Source: a candidate division WOR-3 bacterium
GTDB taxonomy: Bacteria > Hydrothermota > UBA3072
Assembly (NCBI GenBank): GCA_039804165.1
Contig: JBDRZZ010000003.1
Span: 62,001-126,000 of the forward strand
Reading direction: 5' to 3'
DNA: 64,000 nucleotides
Shown: positions 17,260 through 25,399 of the stretch, in pieces
How the letters are laid out: each line of letters opens with the position of its first letter
Position numbering within the stretch: position 1 is the stretch's first letter
Translations under genes and position numbers: made by a program
The notes under the pieces: generated by a model
What the model was told of the DNA's origin: nothing
The model's database searches: none
Seen by the model: the letters and a program-made list of their open reading frames with translations, nothing else

Positions 17260-18411
17260 TTATCTGGTGAAGAAGGATTTTATAGTTTTACACACATATT
17301 CAATTTCTTCTTTTCTTAGTTCTGGGAAAATAGGTAAAGAGAGAACTTCCTCGGCGGCTTTCTCAGAAATAGGCAAGTCTCCTTTTCTATAACCAAGATA
17401 AGAAAAACAATCCTGTAGGTGAAGAGGGAGTGGGTAATATATCTTCCATCCAATATTTTTTTTCTCTAAAAACCTTGCAAGATCATTTCTTTTTCCATTT
17501 TTTACTCTGATTGTATACTGATGGAATGTATGCTTTTTGTCTTTTGTAAAATTTGGAAGTTCTATCTCTTCAATATCTTTTAAAAGCTTAGCATAAAATT
17601 TTGCATTTTCAAGTCTTTTTTCATTCCATTTATTAAGATAGGGGAATTCTGCTAAAAGAATCGCTGCTTGGATAGTGTCTAATCTGCTGTTGTATCCTAC
17701 ATGAGGATGATGATAATCTAAGGAAGATCCATGAACTCTTAAGCTTCTTAACCCTTTTGCGATTTTTTCTTCATTGGTGGTTATCATCCCACCATCTCCA
17801 TAAGCCCCTAAGTTTTTTGTAGGGAAGAAAGAAAAACAACCTAATTTGCCAATAGAGCCTGCTTTTTGCCCAAGGTGCTCTGCTCCAACAGCTTGGCAGG
17901 CATCTTCTATTATTTCAAGATTAAAATCTTTTGCAATTTTAACAATTGAGTTCATATCAGCCATAAGCCCATATAAATGGACAGGAATTATTGCTTTTAT
18001 TTTGGGAATTTTTATTGATAACCGTTGTGTGTGGAAGGAAGCACCGTCTAAAAGTTCCTTTATTTTATCTGGGTCAATGTTGTATGTAGTAGGTTCTATG
18101 TCTACGAAGATAGGTGTTGCTCCTGCATTATAGATTGCTCCCGCTGTGGCGAAGAAAGTAAAGGGTGTGGTTATTACATAATCTCCCTTTCCAATCCCTA
18201 GAATTTTCAAGCTAAGTAAAAGAGCATCAGTTCCTGAAGCTACTCCTATTGCATATTTTGTGTTACAATATCTTGCAAATTTCTCTTCCAGCTGTTTTAC
18301 CTCTTCTCCAAGGATAAAATGTTGAGTTTGTAAAACCCTCTCAATCGCTTTATCAATTTTTTCTTTTATTGAGATATACCGCCGTTTTAGGTCGAGTAAG
18401 GGAACTTTCAT
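17260..18411 (-). CDS. DegT/DnrJ/EryC1/StrS aminotransferase (WbpE-like)
   Basis: PLP-dependent sugar aminotransferase, 383 residues, expected to aminate C3 of the keto-sugar made by the WbpB-like enzyme. The start VPLLDLKRRYISIKEKI, the ASGTDALLLSLK phosphate-binding block, HLYGLMADM, IIEDACQAVGAE (PLP-ring Asp) and FFPTKNLGAYGDGG with the Schiff-base Lys are all standard. It is the first intact gene of the glycan operon, downstream of a decayed sulfotransferase. Together with the WbpB- and WbpD-like genes it points to UDP-2,3-diacetamido-2,3-dideoxy-glucuronate. Confidence 0.9.
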   Translation of the reverse strand: MKVPLLDLKRRYISIKEKIDKAIERVLQTQHFILGEEVKQLEEKFARYCNTKYAIGVASGTDALLLSLKILGIGKGDYVITTPFTFFATAGAIYNAGATPIFVDIEPTTYNIDPDKIKELLDGASFHTQRLSIKIPKIKAIIPVHLYGLMADMNSIVKIAKDFNLEIIEDACQAVGAEHLGQKAGSIGKLGCFSFFPTKNLGAYGDGGMITTNEEKIAKGLRSLRVHGSSLDYHHPHVGYNSRLDTIQAAILLAEFPYLNKWNEKRLENAKFYAKLLKDIEEIELPNFTKDKKHTFHQYTIRVKNGKRNDLARFLEKKNIGWKIYYPLPLHLQDCFSYLGYRKGDLPISEKAAEEVLSLPIFPELRKEEIEYVCKTIKSFFTR

Positions 18412-18417
18412 GGAAGC

Positions 18418-18865
18418 TCACTCCTTTCTAAGGTAAGACATTTCTCCTATATCCCCCAGAGTGTAATTAATGTTCTTACATAGGAGATTGGTAAGCTGTT
18501 TTATGCTTTCTCTAAAATAATCTTTTAGATATGTATAGGTTTTTATTGGAAGCAATTCGAAATTTCTTTTTCTACCCCAAAAAAACAATTTATTAATACC
18601 ACATATCTTTACAAAGTTAACCATCCAACTTGAAACGCAGCGATAGTGATTGAAGTAAGATAGATACCATCTTTCTCCTTTATAGGGATACAATAGCTAA
18701 TTTCTTTCCGATGATTCCCCATAAGAATTTTTGGATGCTTTTTAATTGCTCATATATCCAGTTACTCCCAGTTCTTTGAGCACCAATGACTAAAAAATTA
18801 AGCAACTTTATTGCTTTTCCTTTTTTAAGATTGAATTTCACGAAAAACTCTCTTTTATTTCTCAT
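18418..18865 (-). pseudogene. decayed and internally deleted sulfotransferase
   Basis: Remnant of a PAPS-dependent sulfotransferase. From the ATG at 18865 one frame gives LNFLVIGAQRTGSNWIYEQL, the 5'-phosphosulfate loop region. A second frame continues KHPKILMGNHRKEISY, and a third YPYKGERWYLSYF. After that the sequence jumps to a C-terminal part, LPIKTYTYLKDYFRESIKQL. The whole spans about 150 codons where the family needs about 270, so the central part with the 3'-phosphate site seems deleted, and two frameshifts precede it. It would have sulfated the glycan or a lipid. Confidence 0.72.
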
Positions 18866-19035
18866 AAAGTTTATAAAATGGGATTACTCTGTCAAGGGTT
18901 CTATTCAAAGTTTTTGAATCTAAGAAAGCTATTTATTATAGGCTATAGGCCTTCTTAAATTTAAAGAGATTCTCCTAAAATGAGATTTTAGGCAATTCTT
19001 AAGGAAGACATTGCCCACTTCCCAAAGAAAAGGGG
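18866..19035. other. divergent intergenic region
   Basis: About 170 bases between the minus-strand glycan operon and the plus-strand barrel operon. It holds a minus-strand TTGACA and, at 18974-18992, a perfect 8-base inverted repeat with a GAG loop (CCTAAAAT/ATTTTAGG). No coding frame is apparent. Confidence 0.5.
18868..18895 (-). promoter_or_regulatory. candidate promoter of the glycan operon
   Basis: Minus-strand TTGACA (18895-18890), 16-base spacer, TAAACT (18873-18868). The -10 box nearly touches the remnant sulfotransferase ATG at 18865, so a transcript would start at or after that codon, consistent with that gene no longer being used. Confidence 0.35.
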
Positions 19036-19063
19036 TTGACTTTTTTGAAAATGGTGTTATAAT
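19036..19063 (+). promoter_or_regulatory. promoter of the barrel operon
   Basis: TTGACT (19036-19041), 16-base spacer and a perfect TATAAT (19058-19063). It lies 43 bases before the chosen ATG at 19107, leaving room for a leader with AAAGGAGG. Confidence 0.7.
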
Positions 19064-19106
19064 TTAAAAAATCGTGCTACGAAATGTAGGTGTGAAAGGA
19101 GGCTTT

Positions 19107-19766
19107 ATGTTTAATGAAAAGTTAAAATTCTTTTTACTAGTTTTTGTTTCTGTGGCCGGATTTGGAGCTCGACCTCTTTCTGTAGATGACGCGAAAGTTG
19201 TAGAAAAGGGTATCTATGAAGTAGAATTGGGGTATGATTTTTCAAATACTGGTAATGATATTGGAAACCGAAGTATAGGATTGTCGATTAAACACGGTAT
19301 AACGGAAAGATTCGATTTTGGTATAGGTATCCCATATAATATAGAACCAGATGACGGTTTAAGTGATGTCGAGTTCGCAATGAAATTAGCGCTTTTCAAC
19401 CGGAAGATTTTGGCCGGTTCTTTTGTTGTAGGTTATGTGCCGGGCGAATCGGGATATACGGCGGTTGGCATCCTGAGTGTCCAGGCGGGTCCGGTCGTAA
19501 CGCACATAAATCTCGGATATACGGCATTACCTGAATTAAGAGAAGATGTTGCGGTGTATGGTGTGGCTGTGGAATACCCTCTTAGTGATAAAATCACATT
19601 GGTTTCAGAGTTGACCGGTGAACTGAAAAAAGGTCCTATTGAAGCCTTAATTGGGGGGAGTTTCTTGGCTTTTAATGTCTTGGCGATTGATTTAGGTATC
19701 GGTTGTGGTCTTACCGAAGAGAGTTCTGAGATTAAATTTACTTTAGGATTGACATATGGTTTTTAG
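19107..19766 (+). CDS. outer-membrane beta-barrel-like protein
   Basis: A 219-residue exported protein. I use the ATG at 19107 because AAAGGAGG precedes it and it yields a clean signal peptide (MFNEKLKFFLLVFVSVAGFGA). The mature part opens RPLSVDDAKVVEKGIYEVELGYDFS and then alternates polar and hydrophobic residues in strand-like runs, ending in Phe (LGLTYGF), as outer-membrane barrels do. It resembles small transporter-type barrels (PF13557-like), though I cannot fix a family. Base composition is much richer in G+C than its surroundings: 38 of the 60 bases at 19441-19500 are G or C. Two small membrane proteins follow. Confidence 0.7.
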   Translation: MFNEKLKFFLLVFVSVAGFGARPLSVDDAKVVEKGIYEVELGYDFSNTGNDIGNRSIGLSIKHGITERFDFGIGIPYNIEPDDGLSDVEFAMKLALFNRKILAGSFVVGYVPGESGYTAVGILSVQAGPVVTHINLGYTALPELREDVAVYGVAVEYPLSDKITLVSELTGELKKGPIEALIGGSFLAFNVLAIDLGIGCGLTEESSEIKFTLGLTYGF

Positions 19767-19836
19767 GACAAGCATAAATAAATGGAAAGTTTTTTGAGTA
19801 AAAACGAAAAGTTTACCTTAAAAAGGAGGTAAAAAT

Positions 19837-20229
19837 ATGGCCTGTTTTGTTGTTCCTGTTGGAGAAGCGGTTATAACTACGGTTATCCAGAAAGTCGTGG
19901 AAAAAAAGGAGAAAAAAAACAGCAGAGGGAAAACAAAAGAAAGAGTGTTGAGTTGGAGCCAGCGGTTGAGATTCCTTAATGGACTTTTGTGGGGAGGGAG
20001 TTTGCTACTTGCGTTTGAACATATATGGCATGGTGAAGTAGTCCCCTGGCCACCTTTTTTGACTGCAATGAGGGATCCGGCAGATGTGGGCCCAATGTTT
20101 CACGAAATAGCTACGATTGGTGTCGGCATGGCTATATTTGTAACTTTTATCTGGGCGGTTGCAATGTTGACTGTCGAACTGAAGGCATCTATATCGGGAT
20201 TAAATGTTGAATACAAAAGGGGAGGTTGA
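19837..20229 (+). CDS. hypothetical two-helix membrane protein
   Basis: A 130-residue protein starting after a perfect AAAGGAGG. The N terminus MACFVVPVGEAVITTV is hydrophobic and followed by a very basic stretch (KVVEKKEKKNSRGKTKERV). Two membrane helices follow, around residues 45-60 (FLNGLLWGGSLLLAF) and 90-112. A loop with several His/Asp residues (EHIWHGEVVPWPP, FHEIA) separates them. Its stop overlaps the start region of the next small membrane gene, so the two probably act together. I recall similar short proteins in anaerobes, but no function. Composition suggests recent acquisition with its neighbours. Confidence 0.65.
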   Translation: MACFVVPVGEAVITTVIQKVVEKKEKKNSRGKTKERVLSWSQRLRFLNGLLWGGSLLLAFEHIWHGEVVPWPPFLTAMRDPADVGPMFHEIATIGVGMAIFVTFIWAVAMLTVELKASISGLNVEYKRGG

Positions 20230-20234
20230 GAATT

Positions 20235-20522
20235 ATGTGGCTAATAATTACTGCTTTTGCAGCGATAGTAAGCACATTAACATGGTATTTGAAAGATCCG
20301 AAGAACGAATACAAGCTAGGATCTTTGTCTATCATTTTCTGGGGGGCTACGCTAATGTGGTTTGTTGACCTTGTGATGACGTACATATCTGAAGGAGGAG
20401 AGTTTCTTGAAGTTAATTTGGATGCGACGCTCCTTGGGATTTCTGTAGTTGTTATTACCCTTTTGGGTTGGGAAGTTTCAGTATTAATAAGTGATCCTAA
20501 GGGAATTATAAGAAAAAGATAA
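20235..20522 (+). CDS. hypothetical three-helix membrane protein
   Basis: A 95-residue, almost wholly membrane-embedded protein. The ATG at 20235 has GGGGAGG upstream; a TTG at 20226 in the same frame is less likely. Helices are MWLIITAFAAIVSTLTWYL, a second around SIIFWGATLMWFVDLVMTY, and a third around LLGISVVVITLLGWEVSVLI. An acidic loop, YISEGGEFLEVNLDA, lies between helices two and three. It pairs with the 130-residue protein upstream. No family recognised. Confidence 0.65.
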   Translation: MWLIITAFAAIVSTLTWYLKDPKNEYKLGSLSIIFWGATLMWFVDLVMTYISEGGEFLEVNLDATLLGISVVVITLLGWEVSVLISDPKGIIRKR

Positions 20523-20582
20523 TTAAATAAAAAGGAAATTATAAGAAGAAAAAAGGAATAAAATTTTATTAATGGTGGAATC

Positions 20583-20610
20583 TTGACTTTTTTTAATTAG
20601 ATAATACTTT
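20583..20610 (+). promoter_or_regulatory. weak candidate promoter for the EamA gene
   Basis: TTGACT (20583-20588), 16-base spacer, TACTTT (20605-20610), nine bases before the ATG. If used, the mRNA would be practically leaderless. Confidence 0.3.
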
Positions 20611-20619
20611 CCATTCCTT

Positions 20620-21522
20620 ATGTTTTATTTAAAAAAATTCAGGGTAATTTCGCTTGCTATCCTTGCCAATCTTTTATGGTCTACAGCTTTTGTGGGAGTA
20701 AAGATTGGACTTATATATTCGTCCCCCTTACTTTTTGCTGGGATGAGGTTTATCCTTGCAGGTTTATTTTTATTACCTTTTTGTGGAGGAGTTAGGAATT
20801 ATTTTACTTCAATTTGTTATAATATAAAAACAATAATAATTTTAAGTTTTTTCCAGACTTTTTTGTTATATTCTTTATTTTTCTTTGGAATGACTTTGGT
20901 CAGGGGCTCAACAGGTGCAATTGTTAATGGATCTGCCCCTCTCTTAGCAGCGGTTGCGGCTCATATCTTTTTAAAGAATGATAAACTTTCTATAAATAAG
21001 ACTATTTATATTTTAGGGGGTATTTTTGGAATTGTTTTATTGTCAATTGATAGACAGTTTATTGCCAAAGGGTCTATTAAAGAATTGATAGGTATATTGA
21101 TTCTTTTAGTAGCTACTTTTGCAAGTTCTATTGGTAATGTAATTGTAGCTATAGATAATAGTGAAATTGAGCCAATCCCCTTAAATTCTGCTCAAATGGG
21201 GCTTGGAGGAATTATGTTGCTCTTTCTTTCTCTTTTAGTTGAGGGTTCTCCAAAAGTGGTATTTGATAAACAGTTTATTTTTGCCTTGATTTGGCTTTCT
21301 TTTATTTCTGCAGCAGGATTTTCTATCTGGTTTTATTTATTAAAAAAAGAAAAAGTTAAGGTTTCCGAATTGAATATGTGGAAGTTTATAGTCCCAGGTA
21401 GTGGTGCCCTAATTAGTTGGATGTTTTTAAAAGATGATTCCCCAACCCCATTATCTATTATGGGTATGGTAATAGTTGCAACCTCAGTATTGTTATTTAA
21501 TTTAAGAAAAATAACCCCATAA
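20620..21522 (+). CDS. EamA/DMT-family transporter
   Basis: Ten-helix drug/metabolite-transporter superfamily permease, 300 residues with two EamA repeats. The first repeat starts ISLAILANLLWSTAFVGVKIG; the second begins near ELIGILILLVATFASSIGNV. GSTGAIVNGSAPLLAA at the first repeat's end and VPGSGALISWMFLKDD near the C terminus are typical. Such proteins usually export amino acids or other small metabolites. The substrate cannot be inferred, and no neighbour indicates it. Base composition returns to AT-rich here, marking the end of the G+C-rich island. Confidence 0.88.
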   Translation: MFYLKKFRVISLAILANLLWSTAFVGVKIGLIYSSPLLFAGMRFILAGLFLLPFCGGVRNYFTSICYNIKTIIILSFFQTFLLYSLFFFGMTLVRGSTGAIVNGSAPLLAAVAAHIFLKNDKLSINKTIYILGGIFGIVLLSIDRQFIAKGSIKELIGILILLVATFASSIGNVIVAIDNSEIEPIPLNSAQMGLGGIMLLFLSLLVEGSPKVVFDKQFIFALIWLSFISAAGFSIWFYLLKKEKVKVSELNMWKFIVPGSGALISWMFLKDDSPTPLSIMGMVIVATSVLLFNLRKITP

Positions 21523-21688
21523 TATTATAAAAATTCTGGGGAGTTACTCTAATTTCTTTTTTATTTATGTGAGAAATAAAATTCCTTTTAGGGGCTTGAC
21601 AAAAAAGTGGATTTTTATTAATTTTTTATACTTTATTGATTTATAAATTAAACAGAAAACGTCTATGCGGTAAGACGAAGGAGGTAAG

Positions 21689-21994
21689 GTGGCTGTTAAA
21701 ATAAGATTAAGAGTAATGGGCAAAAAGAAGCAGCGATTTTATAGGATTGTTGCAATTGAATCCAAAAATCCGAGAGATGGAGAGTACTTGGACCAAATAG
21801 GCTGGTATAATCCTCATACCAAGGAACTTAAGATAGATGAAGAAAAGATTAAAAAATGGCAAGAGAATGGTGCGATTTTAACTAATTCTGTAAAAGTTTT
21901 ATTAAAGAGATGGAAATCAACAAAAACTGAGGAGGTGAGCGATGTTGAAAGATCTGATAACTTACATAGCGAAGTCTCTGGTGGATCAGCCTGA
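21689..21994 (+). CDS. rpsP: 30S ribosomal protein S16
   Basis: Small-subunit protein S16, GTG start with GGAGG at 21680-21684. The core AVKIRLRVMGKKKQRFYRIVAIESKNPRDG and IGWYNPH are standard. Residues beyond about 75 form a family-untypical tail (VSDVERSDNLHSEVSGGSA) that overlaps the next gene by 53 bases in another frame. It opens a ribosome/translation operon. Confidence 0.96.
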   Translation: MAVKIRLRVMGKKKQRFYRIVAIESKNPRDGEYLDQIGWYNPHTKELKIDEEKIKKWQENGAILTNSVKVLLKRWKSTKTEEVSDVERSDNLHSEVSGGSA

Positions 21995-22187
21995 AAGTGT
22001 AGAGGTAGAGGAAATCGCTGGAGAAAGGACAGTGATGTATGAGCTTAAAGTGAGCAAGAAGGACATCGGAAAGATAATTGGAAAAGGAGGAAAGACTGCC
22101 AAAGCTATTAGGACTATTGTTACTGCAGCTTCGATGAAAAGTGGTAAAAGAGCGGTTCTTGAGATTTTAGAACCCTCTCCGGAATAA
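21942..22187 (+). CDS. khpA: KH-domain RNA-binding protein KhpA
   Basis: An 81-residue single-KH-domain protein (YlqC/KhpA) that binds RNA and helps control cell-wall growth and division in other bacteria. The GxxG loop is GKGG in DIGKIIGKGGKTAKAIRTIV. The start ATG has AGGAGGTGAGCG before it, a strong ribosome site that lies within the S16 tail. It sits in its usual place between rpsP and trmD, but without the rimM gene that often follows. Confidence 0.92.
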   Translation: MLKDLITYIAKSLVDQPESVEVEEIAGERTVMYELKVSKKDIGKIIGKGGKTAKAIRTIVTAASMKSGKRAVLEILEPSPE

Positions 22188-22214
22188 GAATTTTTCATCT
22201 TGCACTTGCATTAG

Positions 22215-22913
22215 ATGAATATTAACATTTTTAGCATCTTCCCTTCTCTATTCCATCCTTTTTTAGAAGTTGGAATAGTTAGAAGGGCAAAGGAAAAAGG
22301 AATTGTTTCTTTTAATATAATAAACATAAGGGACTTTGCTTCTGATTCATATGGAACTGTGGATGATTATCCTTATGGAGGTGGACCAGGAATGATTATG
22401 AAGGTAGAGCCTATCGTTAGGGCATTGGAAAGTGTGGAAGAAAAGAAAAGAGGAATAGTTTATCTTCTTTCTCCGCGGGGAGAAAAATTCAACCAGCAAA
22501 TGGCAAGGAATTTAGCGGAGAAGGAAGCATTAAGTTTAGTTTGTGGTCGGTATAAAGGTGTGGATGAAAGAGTTAGAGATTTTGTTGATGGAGAAATCTC
22601 AATAGGAGATTATATTTTAAGTGGTGGAGAAGTAGCAGCCATGGTAATTGTTGAAGCTATTGTTAGACTTCTCCCTGGTGTTGTGGGAAATATTGAATCT
22701 GTTAATACAGACTCTTTTGAAAAAAATATTTTGGATGCACCTTATTATACCAGACCCCAAGATTTCAGAGGCAAGAAAGTTCCAGATGTTTTGCTTTCTG
22801 GGGATCACAAGAGAATTGCTAAGTGGAGGGAAGAAGAAGCAATAAGATTGACAAAGAAATATAGAATGGATATTATGAGTAAAACGAGCTTGAAAGGAGA
22901 TAAAAGTGGATGA
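22215..22913 (+). CDS. trmD: tRNA (guanine-N1-)-methyltransferase
   Basis: SPOUT-class methyltransferase that makes m1G37 in tRNAs, preventing frameshifts. The 232 residues contain the knot motifs [23 protein letters not shown] and [12 protein letters not shown], plus the substrate loop [11 protein letters not shown]. The C-terminal helical domain with [22 protein letters not shown] is complete. The last eight bases overlap the GTG start of rplS. Confidence 0.96.
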   Translation: MNINIFSIFPSLFHPFLEVGIVRRAKEKGIVSFNIINIRDFASDSYGTVDDYPYGGGPGMIMKVEPIVRALESVEEKKRGIVYLLSPRGEKFNQQMARNLAEKEALSLVCGRYKGVDERVRDFVDGEISIGDYILSGGEVAAMVIVEAIVRLLPGVVGNIESVNTDSFEKNILDAPYYTRPQDFRGKKVPDVLLSGDHKRIAKWREEEAIRLTKKYRMDIMSKTSLKGDKSG

Positions 22914-23247
22914 GTTAAAGATAATAGAGCAAAAAAATTCTCTAGAGAAGGGCGTTAATTTTGGGCCAGGGGATCTTGTAAGAGTTAACATTTTGGTCAA
23001 AAGAGGAGAAAAAGAAAGAGTTCAGCATTTTGAGGGAACTGTTATTAAAATAAGAGGCTCAGGGAATGGAAAAACTTTTACTGTGAGGAAGGTAAGTCAA
23101 GGAATAGGAGTGGAGAAAATATTCCCCTTGAATTCCCCTATTATAAAATCAATAGAAGTTCTTAAAAAAGGTAGGGTAAGAAGAGCCAAACTTTATTATC
23201 TTAGAGAGAGAGAAGGGAAAAAAGCAAAAATAAAAGAAAAGAAATGA
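22906..23247 (+). CDS. rplS: 50S ribosomal protein L19
   Basis: Large-subunit protein L19 at the 30S/50S interface, 113 residues. [23 protein letters not shown] and [21 protein letters not shown] are diagnostic, and a Lys-rich tail follows [10 protein letters not shown]. The GTG start at 22906 has GGAGAT upstream and lies inside the end of trmD. The stop overlaps the rnhB ATG. Confidence 0.96.
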   Translation: MDELKIIEQKNSLEKGVNFGPGDLVRVNILVKRGEKERVQHFEGTVIKIRGSGNGKTFTVRKVSQGIGVEKIFPLNSPIIKSIEVLKKGRVRRAKLYYLREREGKKAKIKEKK

Positions 23248-23855
23248 TTTTTAGTGATGAGAGTTTAATTCCTCCTGATGCTACTCTTATTTGTGGAGTA
23301 GATGAGGTAGGAAGAGGCTCTCTCGCTGGACCTGTTGTTTCGGCTGCTGTTGTTTTTGAAAGAGGTTTTTATATTTCTGGAATTAACGATTCAAAGAAAC
23401 TTTCTCCTCAAAAAAGGCTTGAGCTTTTCCCGAAGATTTTAAAGCATTCTGTATCTGTAGGAGTAGGTTATGTAGATTCTTTCTTAATTGATACCTGGGG
23501 TATAGATTATGCTGTTATTCTTTCGATGTACAGGGCAATAGCTTCTCTTTCCGTTATGCCAGATTGGGTGCTTGTGGATGGATTCCCAATACCAGAATTA
23601 CCCATCCCTCAGGTGGCGGTAAAAGGTGGAGATGCTTCTACCCATGCAATAGGCGCGGCATCCATTTTGGCGAAGGTTCTGAGAGATAGAGTGATGGAAT
23701 TTTTTGACATTATTTTCCCTTTCTATGAATTTAGTAAGAATAAAGGTTATGGGACTTCTTCTCATATAAAAAAAATAATAGACTATGGACCTTCAGAAAT
23801 ACATCGGAGAAGTTTCTCCCCAATAAAAGATTTAGTTAATGAATTACAGAGATAA
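23244..23855 (+). CDS. rnhB: ribonuclease HII
   Basis: Removes ribonucleotides and RNA primers from RNA-DNA hybrids. D20 and E21 in [16 protein letters not shown], the central Asp in WVLVDGFP and the [22 protein letters not shown] block form the catalytic and substrate-binding set. GYGTSSH and HRRSF near the C terminus complete the family pattern. It overlaps rplS by 4 and yraN by 17 bases. Confidence 0.96.
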   Translation: MIFSDESLIPPDATLICGVDEVGRGSLAGPVVSAAVVFERGFYISGINDSKKLSPQKRLELFPKILKHSVSVGVGYVDSFLIDTWGIDYAVILSMYRAIASLSVMPDWVLVDGFPIPELPIPQVAVKGGDASTHAIGAASILAKVLRDRVMEFFDIIFPFYEFSKNKGYGTSSHIKKIIDYGPSEIHRRSFSPIKDLVNELQR

Positions 23856-24195
23856 GGGAGAAGAGATAGCAGCAAGATATCTTAAAAATAAGGGTTATAA
23901 GATTCTTGCAAGCAATTTTATTGGGAAAGGATTTGAAATAGACCTTGTTGTTAAGAAAAAGAATACAATAGCTTTTGTAGAGGTGAAGAGAAGAAAATCT
24001 TCTTGCTTTATGCATCCTTTAGAAGCAATTGGGAGGAAGAAAAAAGAGCATTTAATAAAAGGCGCTAAGTTTTTCCTTTCTCTTAATGACCTTTATGATA
24101 AATGTGATACAAGATTTGATCTTCTTGTGATAATTGAAGATAAAAAGGATATTGAATATTATGAGGATGCTTTCAGGATTAATTCTGATTTTTGA
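23839..24195 (+). CDS. yraN: UPF0102 protein (YraN family)
   Basis: Small protein with an endonuclease-like fold whose function is not firmly established; it commonly follows rnhB. The nuclease-type residues are conserved: GEEIAARYLKNKGY, then GFEIDLVVKKKNTIAFVEVKRR holding the D-(ExK)-like pattern. Length is 118 residues. The last 35 bases contain the start of the following lipoprotein in another frame. Confidence 0.92.
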   Translation: MNYRDKGEEIAARYLKNKGYKILASNFIGKGFEIDLVVKKKNTIAFVEVKRRKSSCFMHPLEAIGRKKKEHLIKGAKFFLSLNDLYDKCDTRFDLLVIIEDKKDIEYYEDAFRINSDF

Positions 24196-25399
24196 GATTT
24201 TGTTTTTAAGTCTTGGATGCGCGAAGATAGCTCCTCCTATTCCCTTAAAAATGGGGGAAGAGGTAGTTTTGGAGAGGACTTATATCCCTCTTCCTTTTGG
24301 GGTAATTACAAAAAATCAAGATTCTGTTGGAGTTTATAAATACGATGAAGCGAGTTGGCTTAAATTAAAATTTAAAGAAGAAATTGATACTATAAACACA
24401 ACAGGAATTAAGATTCTTGATTTTAATGGTGAGGAGGTTCCTTTTTCTCAAGAGTGGGTAATGTTTGAAGACAGCAGTTATTTAATTCTAAAGCCTAAAG
24501 AAAGACTTAGTTATAACGCTATTTATGTGCTTAAAATAATAGGAAGTGAGGTTTTTAATATTAAAGGAGAATATATTGATGTAGACAAAGATGGAATAAA
24601 AGGAGAACCTCTTGATGATAATTTCGCTTTTCCTTTTCTTACAGTTAAAAAAGATAATTCTAAAGGAGAATGGCCTTCTTTGGAAGACAAAATTTCTCCT
24701 TCTATCTCTTCAAGATTATTCTTTTTTGCAGAAGGAGCACCCTCTTCTATTGGATGGAAAGATGTTGAATTGGCTCTTTATATTTACGATTACACATGGT
24801 TGAAAGAAAGGACTCTGATATTAAGTGTGGTGGACTCTAATACCATAAAAAAAGATAAGTTTAAAATTGTTGAAGAGAATGGAGAGGAAATCCCTTTAAA
24901 GGAAATCTATTATATAGTAGACCCTTTTTCTCCTTTCTTTGGAGCAGTTTTTATTAAACCATATTTTCTCAAAGCTGGGAAAACCTATGAAGTTATGGTT
25001 TTTGGAGATATTTCGGATCTATCGGGGAATAAAATTGGAGAAAAGGGGTCTGTTGTTTTTAAGAAGAAATTCAAGGCATCAAATTGTAACTATAAAAAGA
25101 CGGAATGTGAGAAAGACACAATCCCTCCTATAGTCCTAAGTTGGAAAGATCTGGGGTACGGTTTTGAAGTGGTGTTTTCCGAAATTATTGATTCTTTGAG
25201 TATAACTAAGAATTCTATTTATCTTGAAGATGATGAAGGTAATTTATTTTTTAGAAATGAATGCGGCAATACATTTGTTAGATTTCTAAGCTTAAAGAGG
25301 AAAGATATTTCTGGTAAAATCGGGTTTGTTACAGAAGAGATTAAGGATTTAAGTGGTAATAAGTTAAAAGAGAGGTTAAGCCATTACTTTGGAAGATAA
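24161..25399 (+). CDS. lipoprotein with SbsA/Big_5-type Ig-like domains
   Basis: Exported lipoprotein of about 412 residues. I take the ATG at 24161 (MRMLSGLILIFEILFLSLGC), which ends a signal peptide at the lipobox LSLGC. The body contains Ig-like units of the bacterial Ig/SbsA N-terminal type: SWLKLKFKEEIDTINTTGIKI with LILKPKERLSYNAIYVLKI, a middle unit ending KAGKTYEVMVFGDISDLSGNKIG, and a C-terminal one with VVFSEIIDSLSITKNSIYL and IKDLSGNKL. The CNYKKTEC pair between units may form a disulfide. Role unknown, perhaps envelope structure. It overlaps yraN and cdd. Confidence 0.78.
   Translation: MRMLSGLILIFEILFLSLGCAKIAPPIPLKMGEEVVLERTYIPLPFGVITKNQDSVGVYKYDEASWLKLKFKEEIDTINTTGIKILDFNGEEVPFSQEWVMFEDSSYLILKPKERLSYNAIYVLKIIGSEVFNIKGEYIDVDKDGIKGEPLDDNFAFPFLTVKKDNSKGEWPSLEDKISPSISSRLFFFAEGAPSSIGWKDVELALYIYDYTWLKERTLILSVVDSNTIKKDKFKIVEENGEEIPLKEIYYIVDPFSPFFGAVFIKPYFLKAGKTYEVMVFGDISDLSGNKIGEKGSVVFKKKFKASNCNYKKTECEKDTIPPIVLSWKDLGYGFEVVFSEIIDSLSITKNSIYLEDDEGNLFFRNECGNTFVRFLSLKRKDISGKIGFVTEEIKDLSGNKLKERLSHYFGR

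Noticed and set aside
18974-18992. Perfect 8-base inverted repeat with GAG loop as a terminator or operator
   Set aside because: No T-run follows on either strand and it overlaps no promoter box, so I list it only within the intergenic region.
21596-21632. TTGACA with TATACT as an rpsP promoter
   Set aside because: The two boxes are 25 bases apart and no acceptable -10 lies at 15-18 bases, although transcription must begin somewhere here.
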